A model generated the notes under the pieces. The model was not told where the DNA came from and searched no databases. It saw only the letters and a program-made list of their open reading frames with translations. DNA of 40,609 nt from Candidatus Woesearchaeota archaeon. GTDB taxonomy: Archaea > Nanobdellota > Nanobdellia > Woesearchaeales > JACQSR01. Positions 26,401 through 34,320 of the stretch are shown piece by piece; position 1 is the stretch's first letter, and every line of letters starts with the position of its first letter. The position numbers and the translations under genes are program-made. Location of the stretch: NCBI GenBank assembly GCA_016211215.1, contig JACQSR010000020.1, positions 1 through 40,609 on the forward strand, written 5' to 3'.

Positions 26401-27433
26401 TGCAGAACCTCAAAAATGGCTCGAAACAGAAGTAGGAAAAGCGCAGCTGGCAAATGCTCACACCGAGTTAAAAGACGGACATCTTAATTACACTGTTCAA
26501 AAGGAAGACAGATTGGATAATGTTCTGCAAAGGGTTGACGGAGCTCTTTCCAATTCAGATAACCCAGACGATGTTCTAGACAAATACGAGGCTCACAGAT
26601 TGGCGCTTGAGCTTGGAAAGCAACACAACTTTGAGGCAGGCAAAATAAAACCCGGGCAGGTAATTGATTTGACTTCAATTATGGACAAGTTGTATTCCGA
26701 AACCGGAGCAGAACAACCAAAACCAACAGGAGAGCCTCACAAAGGATTGTACGTTGAAAATGCAAACACAATCCACTTGGCAGCTTCATCCGCACTAAAG
26801 GCAGCAAACCCGACGCACTATGTGATTGGTATAGATTCTGACAATAATCACAAATACGATTCTTCAGAAGTTCGTAGGTTTGACTTTAACAGGGAGTTTG
26901 ACACAAAAATACTTCCAGCTCACCTCAAAGGCCACGATTACTTCATTGGAGCTGCAAAAGTTGACGGAGACAAAAATATATACCTTGCATCAGTCTCCGC
27001 TCCGCATGTGGAGGTTGTTGCTCCCAAAGCAGAAGTTGCTCCTGAAGCTACGAAAGCAGAAGCGACTAGCCCATCATCAGAACACGCAGTAGAGATTAAA
27101 GCAGAAGAATCAGGCGAAAGAATTTTTGAATGGGCTGCAGACAAAATGGGAATTGATTCATGGAATACTCCATCTATGGACGAGCTAAATAATGCTCTTC
27201 TGGGAAACCCTCAAAGCTGGAAACAGCACGGCTTCTCGGTTTTGATGTCTCCATTAGACATGATTCTTACACCGTTTGCAGGCCTTGGCGATGTTTTAAA
27301 GCATTCCGTCAATGGTAAACCTTTGGATGCACTGAAAGATATTCCTGAAATAGTTATTCACGAGGGCCAGAATGTGCTGTACTTCGGCGAGAACCTATCC
27401 CACGTGGTTATACCTAACTCAAATGATTTTTAG
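23441..27433 (+). CDS. Large LysM-like and EF-hand-like envelope protein (1330 aa)
   Basis: Residues 1-320 are Ala/Gly-rich and helical, including a Gly/Ala segment at ~175-213, without a classical signal peptide. A Pro/Thr/Glu-rich linker leads to a LysM-like domain (~450-520: FTYTVQKGDTLSGIL...LKIGQRIDL) that has about 20 extra residues between its halves. A second copy (~1010-1085, YTVQKEDRLDNVL...IKPGQVIDL) follows a second Pro-rich linker. Between and after them are EF-hand-like loops: DKNNNHTISANE (~582), DGNTSSGAKNGIIDSYE (~706), DLNNNSKFDLND (~821) and DSDNNHKYDSSE (~1132). LysM binds N-acetyl sugars such as those in peptidoglycan, chitin or glycans, so cell-surface or partner-cell binding is inferred. 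A motif 'KH..S...SP.(E/D)M' appears at both ends (38-51 and 1261-1274). How the protein leaves the cell is unclear. It is preceded by its own promoter. Confidence 0.8.
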   Translation: MSRHYSPRAQSVAAVIPAGVSIDDYVSTAASAFGSGFKKHALSAAKSPVEMLGLDILAAKAYALAGGESKILNYISSSAEKIAQSYESGSISHDQLRSAVANASKGRAFIQREIGKELVKRGAIENVSDIYATNNSTNIGGVTIYGIKEGEGVIKNLGNIWEEKKNWNPRQEFWSAGLYSSAAFSGGAAGVGAYYARRVLAGGAIGGVAEAVKETTGSDMLANAAQKVGSLAAFSPTFGALSIAAEGLYKAGEKSGNKTVRTISNIAANTIEAYMAFAVSKPGLEAAGNIVADTFTPNSALAAEKPFVPNTPKEIADVVSHALNPKNNIIGDAGGRQIVQYTPTPEPTPTIVAQAPETTLQASPTPDSTPEPKSLPAPEAAAPQAEKSLELNLKDATKVSTFPPDAGKDSTPTTAPQAEKPAEPAPKTNWYDSKENLDKLSSLGVNHDNGSFTYTVQKGDTLSGILTRLDRSFNNPDNPDPVYKGHEAYREALELAKINNADANHLKIGQRIDLTSLIEMDGIYNEGKAEHVSPPPAPKETFSRPVTWEATTEPGIDKGLYQTGIAFYVSPKLHADALFLGWDKNNNHTISANEFTRYALDSKGHVEVPDNIGVFGQGKVAIMAADVENGKVNVAWYKSPSISHDKVELPKTLPVEHETGGVRSITIKEEVPQVSPHAHNKIEVIYTSNGAMVSTPSRADSLFAGYDGNTSSGAKNGIIDSYEFDRYMSDNGIITLDSNIAQLMKEGKVTLLAADVDDAGTGNIHRVDAKLAANVRTNYPTSANLYLPVSIHDTNDNSVINVPKTDIHFKKPLPETTTVYLDLNNNSKFDLNDIALNTSVHGNTLTIHKLDIKTDYSSISGEIDIPIRVHSPVWEKYMWNGDAIGVLSADIKPSLTSRILDFILPSKANAEENYRGALEKIFEKGSGAERTPRIDIGAERSHEVDTGSKESTFKPDTGANDKQAPQTPDTKPAEEPQTPDSQPPAPPAEPQKWLETEVGKAQLANAHTELKDGHLNYTVQKEDRLDNVLQRVDGALSNSDNPDDVLDKYEAHRLALELGKQHNFEAGKIKPGQVIDLTSIMDKLYSETGAEQPKPTGEPHKGLYVENANTIHLAASSALKAANPTHYVIGIDSDNNHKYDSSEVRRFDFNREFDTKILPAHLKGHDYFIGAAKVDGDKNIYLASVSAPHVEVVAPKAEVAPEATKAEATSPSSEHAVEIKAEESGERIFEWAADKMGIDSWNTPSMDELNNALLGNPQSWKQHGFSVLMSPLDMILTPFAGLGDVLKHSVNGKPLDALKDIPEIVIHEGQNVLYFGENLSHVVIPNSNDF

Positions 27434-27463
27434 TTCGCTGAAAAGGTTATAATCACTTTAGAG

Positions 27464-27552
27464 TAACTAAAAAAGAAACATTTATAAACAAAATCGTATT
27501 CCCATCTGGCATAAAGAAGGTGTTCTGTATACTCTTATTACAAGCTTGGGGG
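27464..27552 (+). promoter_or_regulatory. Promoter and G-rich leader of the calcium-repeat protein gene
   Basis: TAACTAAAAAAGAAACATTT followed by ATAAAC (27464-27489) resembles the promoter at 30754-30776. The predicted start is near 27510, giving a leader of about 50 nt with GGGGG (27548-27552) 10 nt before the ATG. Confidence 0.55.
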
Positions 27553-27562
27553 ATAATAAAAA

Positions 27563-30500
27563 ATGAAAAAGATTTGCAACTGGCTGGGTTTCGTAACATT
27601 CACCGTATTTGTTCTATCAATATTCAGCATTTCTGCTTTCGCAGTAGAATGTGAAGACCCTGAGACTGCTGACGCAAGTTGCTTCGCAAATGCAGTTGTT
27701 TCTGCTTCAAAGACAACTGAATGCAGCGGCGCATTGCGCGGACACAACGCCAATAATGCAAATGCCGATGTGGGCGCTGATTGTGACGCAATTCCAGACA
27801 ACAAAGGAAAAACGGGATGCGCCAGAAGCGTAGAATCGAGACCAAGCTGCAACGCGGGCGATGGTGTTCTCGTGCTTGACATGGGCCAAAGTGATTTGGT
27901 AGTAAATGCCAACAGCGACTGGGACATCAGGGTAAGAGAATCCGGCTGGGATGAGAAATACAAGGCTTATGTATCAAATGACCTAGTAAACTGGGTATTC
28001 ATCGGCAATGGCTGCGGCAACTCAGAATTTAACATACCAGGCCAAAACTTAAACGAAGCGTATCGCTATGTTAAGATAACAGCAAACGGAAATGACAGGT
28101 GCGATGGCGGCCATCTGGAAAGGGATGATTACGGAGCTGACATTGATTGGGTAATGGGCAGGGTTATAACTGCTCAACTGCCAAACACAGCACCTATTCT
28201 GGCAAACATTCCGGACCAGACATTTGTAGCAGGCTCAGGGTTACAGAACAATATTGTAGACTTATTCACTTACGCTTCTGATGCGCAGGACACAGATGCG
28301 CAATTATCATTTGCAATAATTTCACAGTCAAACACAAATGTTGCATCATGTTCTGTTGATTCCGACAGATACGTGGATTGCAGCATTGGCCTTGCAATTG
28401 GCTCTTCGGACATCACGATAAGGGCAACAGACACCGGCGGATTAACAGATACAGACGTATTCAGAATCACCACAACGCCTATTGGCACTCTCGTAATTAC
28501 GGAGCTTGAATGCTTCCCGTATGTTATAGCCAACAACGAGCAGGACTGCTCCGTCTATGTTGTAGCAAACAATGCTCCGGCAGGAGGCGCTGCTGTTAAT
28601 TTGTATGAAGGCGCTACTTTGCTGGGCACCTGCACCACAAATTCAATTTCAGGAGGCTGTGATATATTGTATGACGTAGCTTCCACAGGCGACCACACGG
28701 TTTATGCAACAGCAACTAAAGCAGGGTATCTTCCTGACAATGACGGCCAGCCAACATTCACCTACACGGTGCTTACAGAAAGGTATGATATTCAAGACCT
28801 AAAGATATTCAACGACGCTGGATTTTCTGTGGAAGACAATGACTTCTTCAGGAACGAGAACATGTATGCATCATTCCAGGTATTGGATATGTTCACAAAC
28901 CAGTTTGTTACCGGAGTTGTTACTGAAGTTGATTTAATCAGCAGCCCCGGCGGAAGGATAACCCTTACGCAGGTTGCAGGATTGGCACAGCCGGACACAT
29001 TTTACTACGCATTAACGCCTATTCCGCCAACCCATGACTTTTTGGGCGTGTCGCACGTATTTGCATTTTCCTTCAACTTCACAGATGCTTCTGGCGGTGA
29101 GGAAAGGGTTGATGTGTTTATTAGAAACAATCCACCAGTTATTACTCCGCCGGTTCCAAATATTGTAACAAACAGGTACACGCCTGTATCCCTGGATTTG
29201 ACTGCATACGAATTTGATATTGAAGACACCAACCCAGGATTGACCTGGACTATTACCGGTGTTGATGCAAGCCTTTACACAGCTTCAATAAACTCAAATG
29301 ATGTTTTATCAGTTACTCCTATAGCAATTGGTAGCGACACTGCAACGTTAACACTTACAGACTTGGATGGAGACGTTGATGTTCAGGCAATAAACGTGCA
29401 GATTGTTCCTACGCAATGTGAAGATGGATTAGACAACGATGGCGATGGCTTAATTGACATGAATGACCCGGGATGCTCAAGCCCGCAGGACGATGACGAA
29501 TCAGACGGCACTTCACAATGCCAGGATGGCATTAACAACGACGGCGACAGCGCAACAGATTACCCTGCAGATTTCAGCTGCTCATCTCCTCAGGATGATG
29601 ATGAAACACTGCCAAGAGCGCAATGCCAGGATAGTTTGGACAATGATGGCGACGGATTAACAGACCTGAATGACCCTGGATGCGCAAGCGACCAGGATAA
29701 TGATGAATCAAATGGAACTTCAGAATGCCAGGATGGAATTGACAATGACAATGATGGTGCAACTGATTTCCCCAATGACTTCAGCTGCTCATCTCCTCAG
29801 GATGATGATGAAACGCTTCCAAGGGCTCAGTGCCAGGATGCAATAGACAACGATGGTGATGGGTTAATAGACTTCCCTGCTGACCCGGGATGTTCAAGCA
29901 ACCAGGATAACAACGAGTTTAATCTTCCTCCTCCGCAGTGCAGTGACGGTGCTGACAACGACGGTGATGGCTTAATTGACATGAATGACCCAGGCTGCTC
30001 ATCTCCTCAGGACGATGACGAATCAGACGGAACATCGCAGTGCCAGGATGGTGTTGATAACGATGGCGATGGGTTAATTGACATGAATGACCCAGGCTGC
30101 TCATCTCCTCAGGATAATGACGAGTTCAATGTATTTGTTCCTCAGTGCCAGGATGGAATTGACAATGACAATGACGGATTAATCGACTTAAACGACCCTG
30201 GATGCTCAGGCCCAAATGACAATGATGAATCAGACTTAACCACAGAATGCCAGGATGGAAGGGACAACGACGGCGACGGATTAACAGACTTCCCCGCTGA
30301 CCCCGGATGTTCAAGCTCGCAGGATGATGATGAATTTAACGAGCTTCCTCAGCGCGGATTGTTTGTTCAGAGCATCAGGATGAACGGCTTTGGCGACGGC
30401 ATTTTCGCAACAGGCGACCAGATTGTCGCAAAGGTTGTCCTGCAGAACGACAAGGACATGGACTTAAGGCACATTTCAATTACAGCAACCGTGCCTGAAT

Positions 30501-30676
30501 TGGGTATGTACTCAAAAGTGGGTCCTTTCCCGGTAGACTCAGGCGAAGTGGTGACAAAGACTATAATACTCGACGACATACCCTATGGAGCGGAGCCCGG
30601 CATATACACTGCAAGGTTCTCCATCAGCAACGGCCTTGTGACCAGGGTCGTGCACAGGGAGATAGAAATCGCGTAA
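27563..30676 (+). CDS. Secreted protein with Ig/cadherin-like domains and nine Asp-rich calcium-type repeats (1037 aa)
   Basis: A signal peptide (residues 1-~28, ending SAFA) is followed by a Cys-containing domain (~30-205). Next come a cadherin-like domain ('NTAPILANIPDQTF', ~210-305), an Ig-like domain (~310-410), a further beta domain (~415-515) and a second cadherin-like domain (~520-615). Residues ~619-930 are nine tandem repeats of about 35 aa with pattern CxDGxDNDGDGLxDxxDPGCSSxQDxDE: each has two Cys and Asp/Asn ladders like thrombospondin type 3 or EF-hand calcium loops. A C-terminal beta domain ('RGLFVQSIRMNGFGDG...') closes the protein. There is no C-terminal membrane helix, so it is probably released or bound to the surface layer. 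Calcium binding and disulfide formation are inferred from the repeats. It resembles the surface proteins of the neighbouring genes and shares their promoter motif. Confidence 0.85.
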   Translation: MKKICNWLGFVTFTVFVLSIFSISAFAVECEDPETADASCFANAVVSASKTTECSGALRGHNANNANADVGADCDAIPDNKGKTGCARSVESRPSCNAGDGVLVLDMGQSDLVVNANSDWDIRVRESGWDEKYKAYVSNDLVNWVFIGNGCGNSEFNIPGQNLNEAYRYVKITANGNDRCDGGHLERDDYGADIDWVMGRVITAQLPNTAPILANIPDQTFVAGSGLQNNIVDLFTYASDAQDTDAQLSFAIISQSNTNVASCSVDSDRYVDCSIGLAIGSSDITIRATDTGGLTDTDVFRITTTPIGTLVITELECFPYVIANNEQDCSVYVVANNAPAGGAAVNLYEGATLLGTCTTNSISGGCDILYDVASTGDHTVYATATKAGYLPDNDGQPTFTYTVLTERYDIQDLKIFNDAGFSVEDNDFFRNENMYASFQVLDMFTNQFVTGVVTEVDLISSPGGRITLTQVAGLAQPDTFYYALTPIPPTHDFLGVSHVFAFSFNFTDASGGEERVDVFIRNNPPVITPPVPNIVTNRYTPVSLDLTAYEFDIEDTNPGLTWTITGVDASLYTASINSNDVLSVTPIAIGSDTATLTLTDLDGDVDVQAINVQIVPTQCEDGLDNDGDGLIDMNDPGCSSPQDDDESDGTSQCQDGINNDGDSATDYPADFSCSSPQDDDETLPRAQCQDSLDNDGDGLTDLNDPGCASDQDNDESNGTSECQDGIDNDNDGATDFPNDFSCSSPQDDDETLPRAQCQDAIDNDGDGLIDFPADPGCSSNQDNNEFNLPPPQCSDGADNDGDGLIDMNDPGCSSPQDDDESDGTSQCQDGVDNDGDGLIDMNDPGCSSPQDNDEFNVFVPQCQDGIDNDNDGLIDLNDPGCSGPNDNDESDLTTECQDGRDNDGDGLTDFPADPGCSSSQDDDEFNELPQRGLFVQSIRMNGFGDGIFATGDQIVAKVVLQNDKDMDLRHISITATVPELGMYSKVGPFPVDSGEVVTKTIILDDIPYGAEPGIYTARFSISNGLVTRVVHREIEIA
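29417..30352 (+). repeat. Nine tandem ~105-bp repeats encoding Cys/Asp-rich calcium-type units
   Basis: Each unit is 34-36 codons and begins with Cys-Gln/Glu/Ser-Asp. Units 2 and 4 share a different second half (DFSCSSPQDDDETLPRAQ), and units 1, 6 and 7 share MNDPGCSSPQDDDE, so the array probably grew by block duplication. It is protein-coding and lacks the spacer structure of a CRISPR array. Confidence 0.85.
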
Positions 30677-30873
30677 AAATCGGAAGATTTAAATATAAAA
30701 GGCGATTACCATTAGTAACTCAAGAATGGTTAAAAAAAGTAACTACTCTTGTATACTAAAAAACCGAAACATTTATATATAAATCATGGTTACTCACTCA
30801 CACATCAAAAGTATTCAATGGCGGGTAACAGATACATTAAAATCAAAAACAAAGGAATTGGGGGTATTATAAG
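30677..30873 (+). promoter_or_regulatory. 197-bp control region with promoter and repeated GTAACT boxes
   Basis: AGTAACT occurs at 30714-30720 and 30738-30744, with an inverted GGTTACT at 30788-30794. TACTAAAAAACCGAAACATT at 30754-30773 leads into a TATA box (to about 30783), like 27464-27489 upstream of the previous gene. The leader of about 70 nt contains GGGGG at 30860-30864, 9 nt before the ATG. The repeated boxes suggest regulated expression. Confidence 0.5.
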
Positions 30874-32160
30874 ATGATAAAAAGAACAATGAAGTTGTTT
30901 TGGGTGCTGGCACTGGCGTCAATTAGCGCTTTGCTTTTAACGGGCGTTGCCAATGCTGCATTTGTGATTTCAGACGTTGAGTTGGACGAAGACTCTCTGA
31001 CAGACAGTTCTACGAACTTCGTTCGTGACATCGAGAAGGGAGATGAGTTTAATGTGAAGGTTCACTTCTTCTCAACCGTAGATGCGGACGACGTCCAGGT
31101 TTCAGCTGAAATTAGGGGCTACGACCACGACGACCGTGTTGAGGACATTTCCGATGTTTTTGATGCAAAGGCAAATGTTACTTATGTCAAGAAGCTGAGC
31201 TTGAAATTCCCCCAGAGGCTTGATCAGGACAGATACAAGCTGAGAGTTCAGATACAGGACAGGGACTCACCAACATTCGAGCAGACTTACGAACTGGAGA
31301 TAGATGCTGCAAGGCACCTTATCCAGATTAAAGACGTTGTGTTCTCACCCGAGAACAAGGTAGTTGCCGGAAGGGCTTTGCTTACAACTGTAAGGCTACA
31401 GAACAGGGGAGAGCAGGACGAGGAAGGCATCAAAGTGAAGGTAAGCATACCTGAGCTTGGCATTTCCGCATCAGATTTCATTGACGAGCTTGAGGCAGAA
31501 GGCAGCGACGATGACGAGCAGTCATCCGAGGAAATTTACCTTAGAATCCCAAGCTGCGCAGACACTGGTGATTACACAGTCAACATCGATGTAACATTCG
31601 ATGAGGGCGATGAGGTTGTATCTGCAACCAGAAAGATTACAGTTGAGTCAGACGACAGCTGCGCCCCGATTTCGTCTTCTCCTTCAAAGGAGGAGAGGAA
31701 AACCACAATCGTGGTAGGGCCGGACTCGCTTAATGTTGTACCGGGCCAGGAGGCCATGTACCAAATAGCACTGACAAACTCTGGTTCGTCTGCAAGGACA
31801 TACACCATAGCTGTTGACGGCGCATCATGGGCAAACTTCAGGGTAAGCCCAAGCAACGTGCTTGTGCTCCAGCCAGGAGAATCAGGCGCTGCTTACATCT
31901 TCGTTTCAGCTAAGGAAGATGCACCAGCTGGCCAGAACTCATTCGCAGTTACAGTATCAAGCAACGGCGAGGTTTTGAAGCAGGTTGCCCTAAAGGCAAA
32001 CATTTCAGAATCAGCCAGCGGATGGGACAAGGTTAAGGACGGCCTGGAAATTGGGTTAATCATCCTTGTAGTCTTGCTAGTAATCTTGGGCTTGATAATC
32101 GGCTTTAACAAGCTTAAGGGCAACGGCGAAGACGAAGAGGAGTCAAAAACCTACTACTAA
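30874..32160 (+). CDS. Membrane-anchored surface protein with COG1361/COG1470-like beta domains (428 aa)
   Basis: Residues 1-~29 form a signal peptide ending VANA. Two acidic beta domains follow (~30-145 and ~150-260, the second with LTTVRLQNRGEQDEEGIKVK, the CARDB/COG1361-like pattern). Then comes an NPCBM-associated/COG1470-type domain (~275-380, 'LNVVPGQEAMYQIALTNSGS..RTYTIAV'). One membrane helix (~393-413, LIILVVLLVILGLIIG) and an acidic tail (GEDEEESKTYY) end the protein. The extracellular part with a single C-terminal anchor suits an S-layer-associated or adhesion protein; no catalytic motif is visible. The acidic character could reflect calcium or salt adaptation. A T-rich tract follows. 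It is probably expressed with the upstream repeat protein gene through a similar promoter. Confidence 0.82.
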   Translation: MIKRTMKLFWVLALASISALLLTGVANAAFVISDVELDEDSLTDSSTNFVRDIEKGDEFNVKVHFFSTVDADDVQVSAEIRGYDHDDRVEDISDVFDAKANVTYVKKLSLKFPQRLDQDRYKLRVQIQDRDSPTFEQTYELEIDAARHLIQIKDVVFSPENKVVAGRALLTTVRLQNRGEQDEEGIKVKVSIPELGISASDFIDELEAEGSDDDEQSSEEIYLRIPSCADTGDYTVNIDVTFDEGDEVVSATRKITVESDDSCAPISSSPSKEERKTTIVVGPDSLNVVPGQEAMYQIALTNSGSSARTYTIAVDGASWANFRVSPSNVLVLQPGESGAAYIFVSAKEDAPAGQNSFAVTVSSNGEVLKQVALKANISESASGWDKVKDGLEIGLIILVVLLVILGLIIGFNKLKGNGEDEEESKTYY

Positions 32161-32162
32161 GC

Positions 32163-32197
32163 CTTTCTTTTTTTATCTTTTTTTCTCTGTTTTTTTA
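32163..32197 (+). terminator. T-rich archaeal terminator
   Basis: Several runs of 6-8 T between 32163 and 32197 follow the stop at 32160 without a strong stem, as is typical of archaeal termination. Read-through to the next gene at 32235 remains possible, since I see no clear TATA box between. Confidence 0.55.
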
Positions 32198-32217
32198 TTC
32201 ATTGGCCTGAACCTTCC

Positions 32218-32226
32218 TAGGGAGGG
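32218..32226 (+). promoter_or_regulatory. Shine-Dalgarno-like site of the 694-aa gene
   Basis: TAGGGAGGG lies 8 nt before the ATG at 32235. It is one of the few purine-rich ribosome-binding sites in the window, fitting a leadered message that may continue from the gene upstream. Confidence 0.5.
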
Positions 32227-32234
32227 TATTCAAA

Positions 32235-34319
32235 ATGAAAAGCAAATTGTGCATTCCAATCATTTTTCTTGCGCTTTTCTCCATTGCAGTATCAGCTTCA
32301 TTTGAAGCATCCGCGCAGTCCGCAAGCATAGGGGTATGCCAATGCTCCTCCCAGTCGGATGCCATTACGATTACAAACACGGGAGTCTTCGGGGAATCAT
32401 TCACCATAACCGAAACAGGCTCCGCAGCAGTTTACGTTACCACGATACCCGAAACATTCGAGCTGGAGCCGGGAAAAAGCAGGCAGGTGTACCGCTATTT
32501 TAACACCCCATGCGATTTTTCAGGCGCCCTTGAGCTCAAGACAGCCATTGCAGCAGCGTCAGGAGAGGCAAAAGAGTTCGTGCAGCAGGTTAATGCAGGC
32601 ATATGCAGCAACATCGACGCAATAACGGGGGATTATTCAAGGACAGTATGCCCGTGCACCCCTGCTTCTTACAATATCACACTTGCCAACACCGGATTCG
32701 GCATGGAAACATATTTCATAGGGGTTAACAGGCTTTCAGAGTACACGGGATTGACGGAAAACCCGGTAAATCTCAACGCCGGGCAATCCAGGGTGATTGT
32801 GGCAACCGTAAACCCCCCATGCGAGGTTTTTGGCAGGTATGAGCTCGATTTCACAATAACTGCTGCCCAGTCAAATGTGGTTGCAACAGTTCCTGTAAAC
32901 CTGAACATAGAGCCATGCTATGGCTTTGATGTGTCTTTTGGAAATCCTGTTTCAGAGGATATTCAGCCATCATCCGTGCCCTTTGTGCCCCACACAGGGC
33001 CGTACAGGATGTGCAACGGCGAAAAGTCGGCAATCCCATTCCTGATAAAGAACAACGCAGAAGTCTCGAACCTTTTCAACGTGAAGGTAAATTCTCCTCT
33101 GGCATCAATACCTGCAAGCCAGGTTTATCTGGAGCCTAAGCAGGAAGGAATTATGCTTATGCAATACAGGCCTTCCCTGTCAACAGTGGGCAATTTCACA
33201 TTTACAGTCGACATAACCTCTGCCCGCGGGCTTATCACAAAGACATATCAGGTTAATGTGGAGTCTGATTTCTGCTACGATGCAAACCTGGTCATGGAAG
33301 AGGAAAATGTTGCCTGCTGCTACATTACCACGGAACTTCCCCTGAAAATTGAAAACAGGGGCTCAAAAACGGCCGATTTCAGGATTTCATTGGATGCGCC
33401 CGATTATGTCAGGGTAAAGGACGATTCTCCAAGGATTGCCGCAGGAAATTCTTCAAACGCAACGCTTGAAATTTTCCCGCAGTGCGAAAAAGCCGGAGAA
33501 GGCTCACTCTTTGTCAATATATCTGCTGACGGCAAAACCGACGCTTTGGATTATGGGGAAACTGAATTGACATTAGTTCCGAAGGACAAATGCTTCCCTC
33601 TCGAAATAGGAAGCGCGAGCTCCGTTATTGTGGACTACACCCAAAACATAATACCTGTTTCCATTAAGAACACTGGCTCCAGGGAGGCAACATACAGTGT
33701 TTCAGTGGACCAAGACTTTGCAAACATTGTCGATGAGATAACACTTAGGCCCGGCCAAAAGGAAGTTGTGGGCCTTGTAACTGAGATTGGCAGTGAAATT
33801 GCAGAGGGCTCATACCCCGTCAAGGTTTCATTTTCATCCGGCGATTTGGTTTACTCGAAGGACATCACCATAAAGCTTCAGGAAAACAAGGGCTTCTTTG
33901 GCTCATTGAACAACTGGGTGAGGTACTATTCATACTACTTAATGGCTGGATTTGGAGTTCTTATTTTAAGTTTAATATGCCTGTTCGCCTACTGGACTCT
34001 GGTGTGGAGAAAAAAGAGAAAAATAAAGGAGTTAAAGAAGGCAGGCCTTTACATCGAGGAAAAAAAGGAGGCAAAGAAAGAGGTAAAAAAGAAAAAGAAG
34101 CCGCAATTTAACTGGAAAATAGCTGGCATAGCGGCGCTTGCAGTTATCATCCTTGCCGGAGCATCGTTTTCAGTTTATTACTTCGGCCTGCTGAGCCCGA
34201 TAAAAGATTTCTTCTCCATTTACGGATACTATATCATAGGCGGAATAGCAATTCTTGCAGTAATAATAGGAATCATCCACTTCAAGGACTCCGCTGTCAA
34301 GCTATTCAGAAAAAAATAA
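32235..34319 (+). CDS. Membrane protein with tandem Cys-containing Ig-like domains (694 aa)
   Basis: After a signal peptide (residues 1-~28, ending ASA) come tandem beta domains of about 105 aa. Three carry paired Cys at the first strand (VCQCSS ~34, VCPCTP ~136, ACCYI ~357) and another Cys near the middle (TPCDF, NPPCEVFG, PQCEKAG), suggesting a repeated disulfide. A different domain lies between the second and third, and the last domain (~455-550) lacks Cys. The pattern 'ITNTG..ESFTITETG.....PETFELEPGKS' is that of COG1470/NEW3-like domains. A membrane helix (~566-588), a very Lys-rich cytoplasmic loop (KKEVKKKKKPQ) and two further helices (~631-655 and ~661-682) end the protein. It probably links the surface layer to the membrane. 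No enzymatic motif was seen. Confidence 0.82.
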   Translation: MKSKLCIPIIFLALFSIAVSASFEASAQSASIGVCQCSSQSDAITITNTGVFGESFTITETGSAAVYVTTIPETFELEPGKSRQVYRYFNTPCDFSGALELKTAIAAASGEAKEFVQQVNAGICSNIDAITGDYSRTVCPCTPASYNITLANTGFGMETYFIGVNRLSEYTGLTENPVNLNAGQSRVIVATVNPPCEVFGRYELDFTITAAQSNVVATVPVNLNIEPCYGFDVSFGNPVSEDIQPSSVPFVPHTGPYRMCNGEKSAIPFLIKNNAEVSNLFNVKVNSPLASIPASQVYLEPKQEGIMLMQYRPSLSTVGNFTFTVDITSARGLITKTYQVNVESDFCYDANLVMEEENVACCYITTELPLKIENRGSKTADFRISLDAPDYVRVKDDSPRIAAGNSSNATLEIFPQCEKAGEGSLFVNISADGKTDALDYGETELTLVPKDKCFPLEIGSASSVIVDYTQNIIPVSIKNTGSREATYSVSVDQDFANIVDEITLRPGQKEVVGLVTEIGSEIAEGSYPVKVSFSSGDLVYSKDITIKLQENKGFFGSLNNWVRYYSYYLMAGFGVLILSLICLFAYWTLVWRKKRKIKELKKAGLYIEEKKEAKKEVKKKKKPQFNWKIAGIAALAVIILAGASFSVYYFGLLSPIKDFFSIYGYYIIGGIAILAVIIGIIHFKDSAVKLFRKK

Positions 34320-34320
34320 A

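Noticed and set aside
29417..30352. Possible CRISPR array
   Set aside because: The regular ~105-bp repeats lie in frame within a signal-peptide protein, and there are no short conserved repeats with unique spacers.
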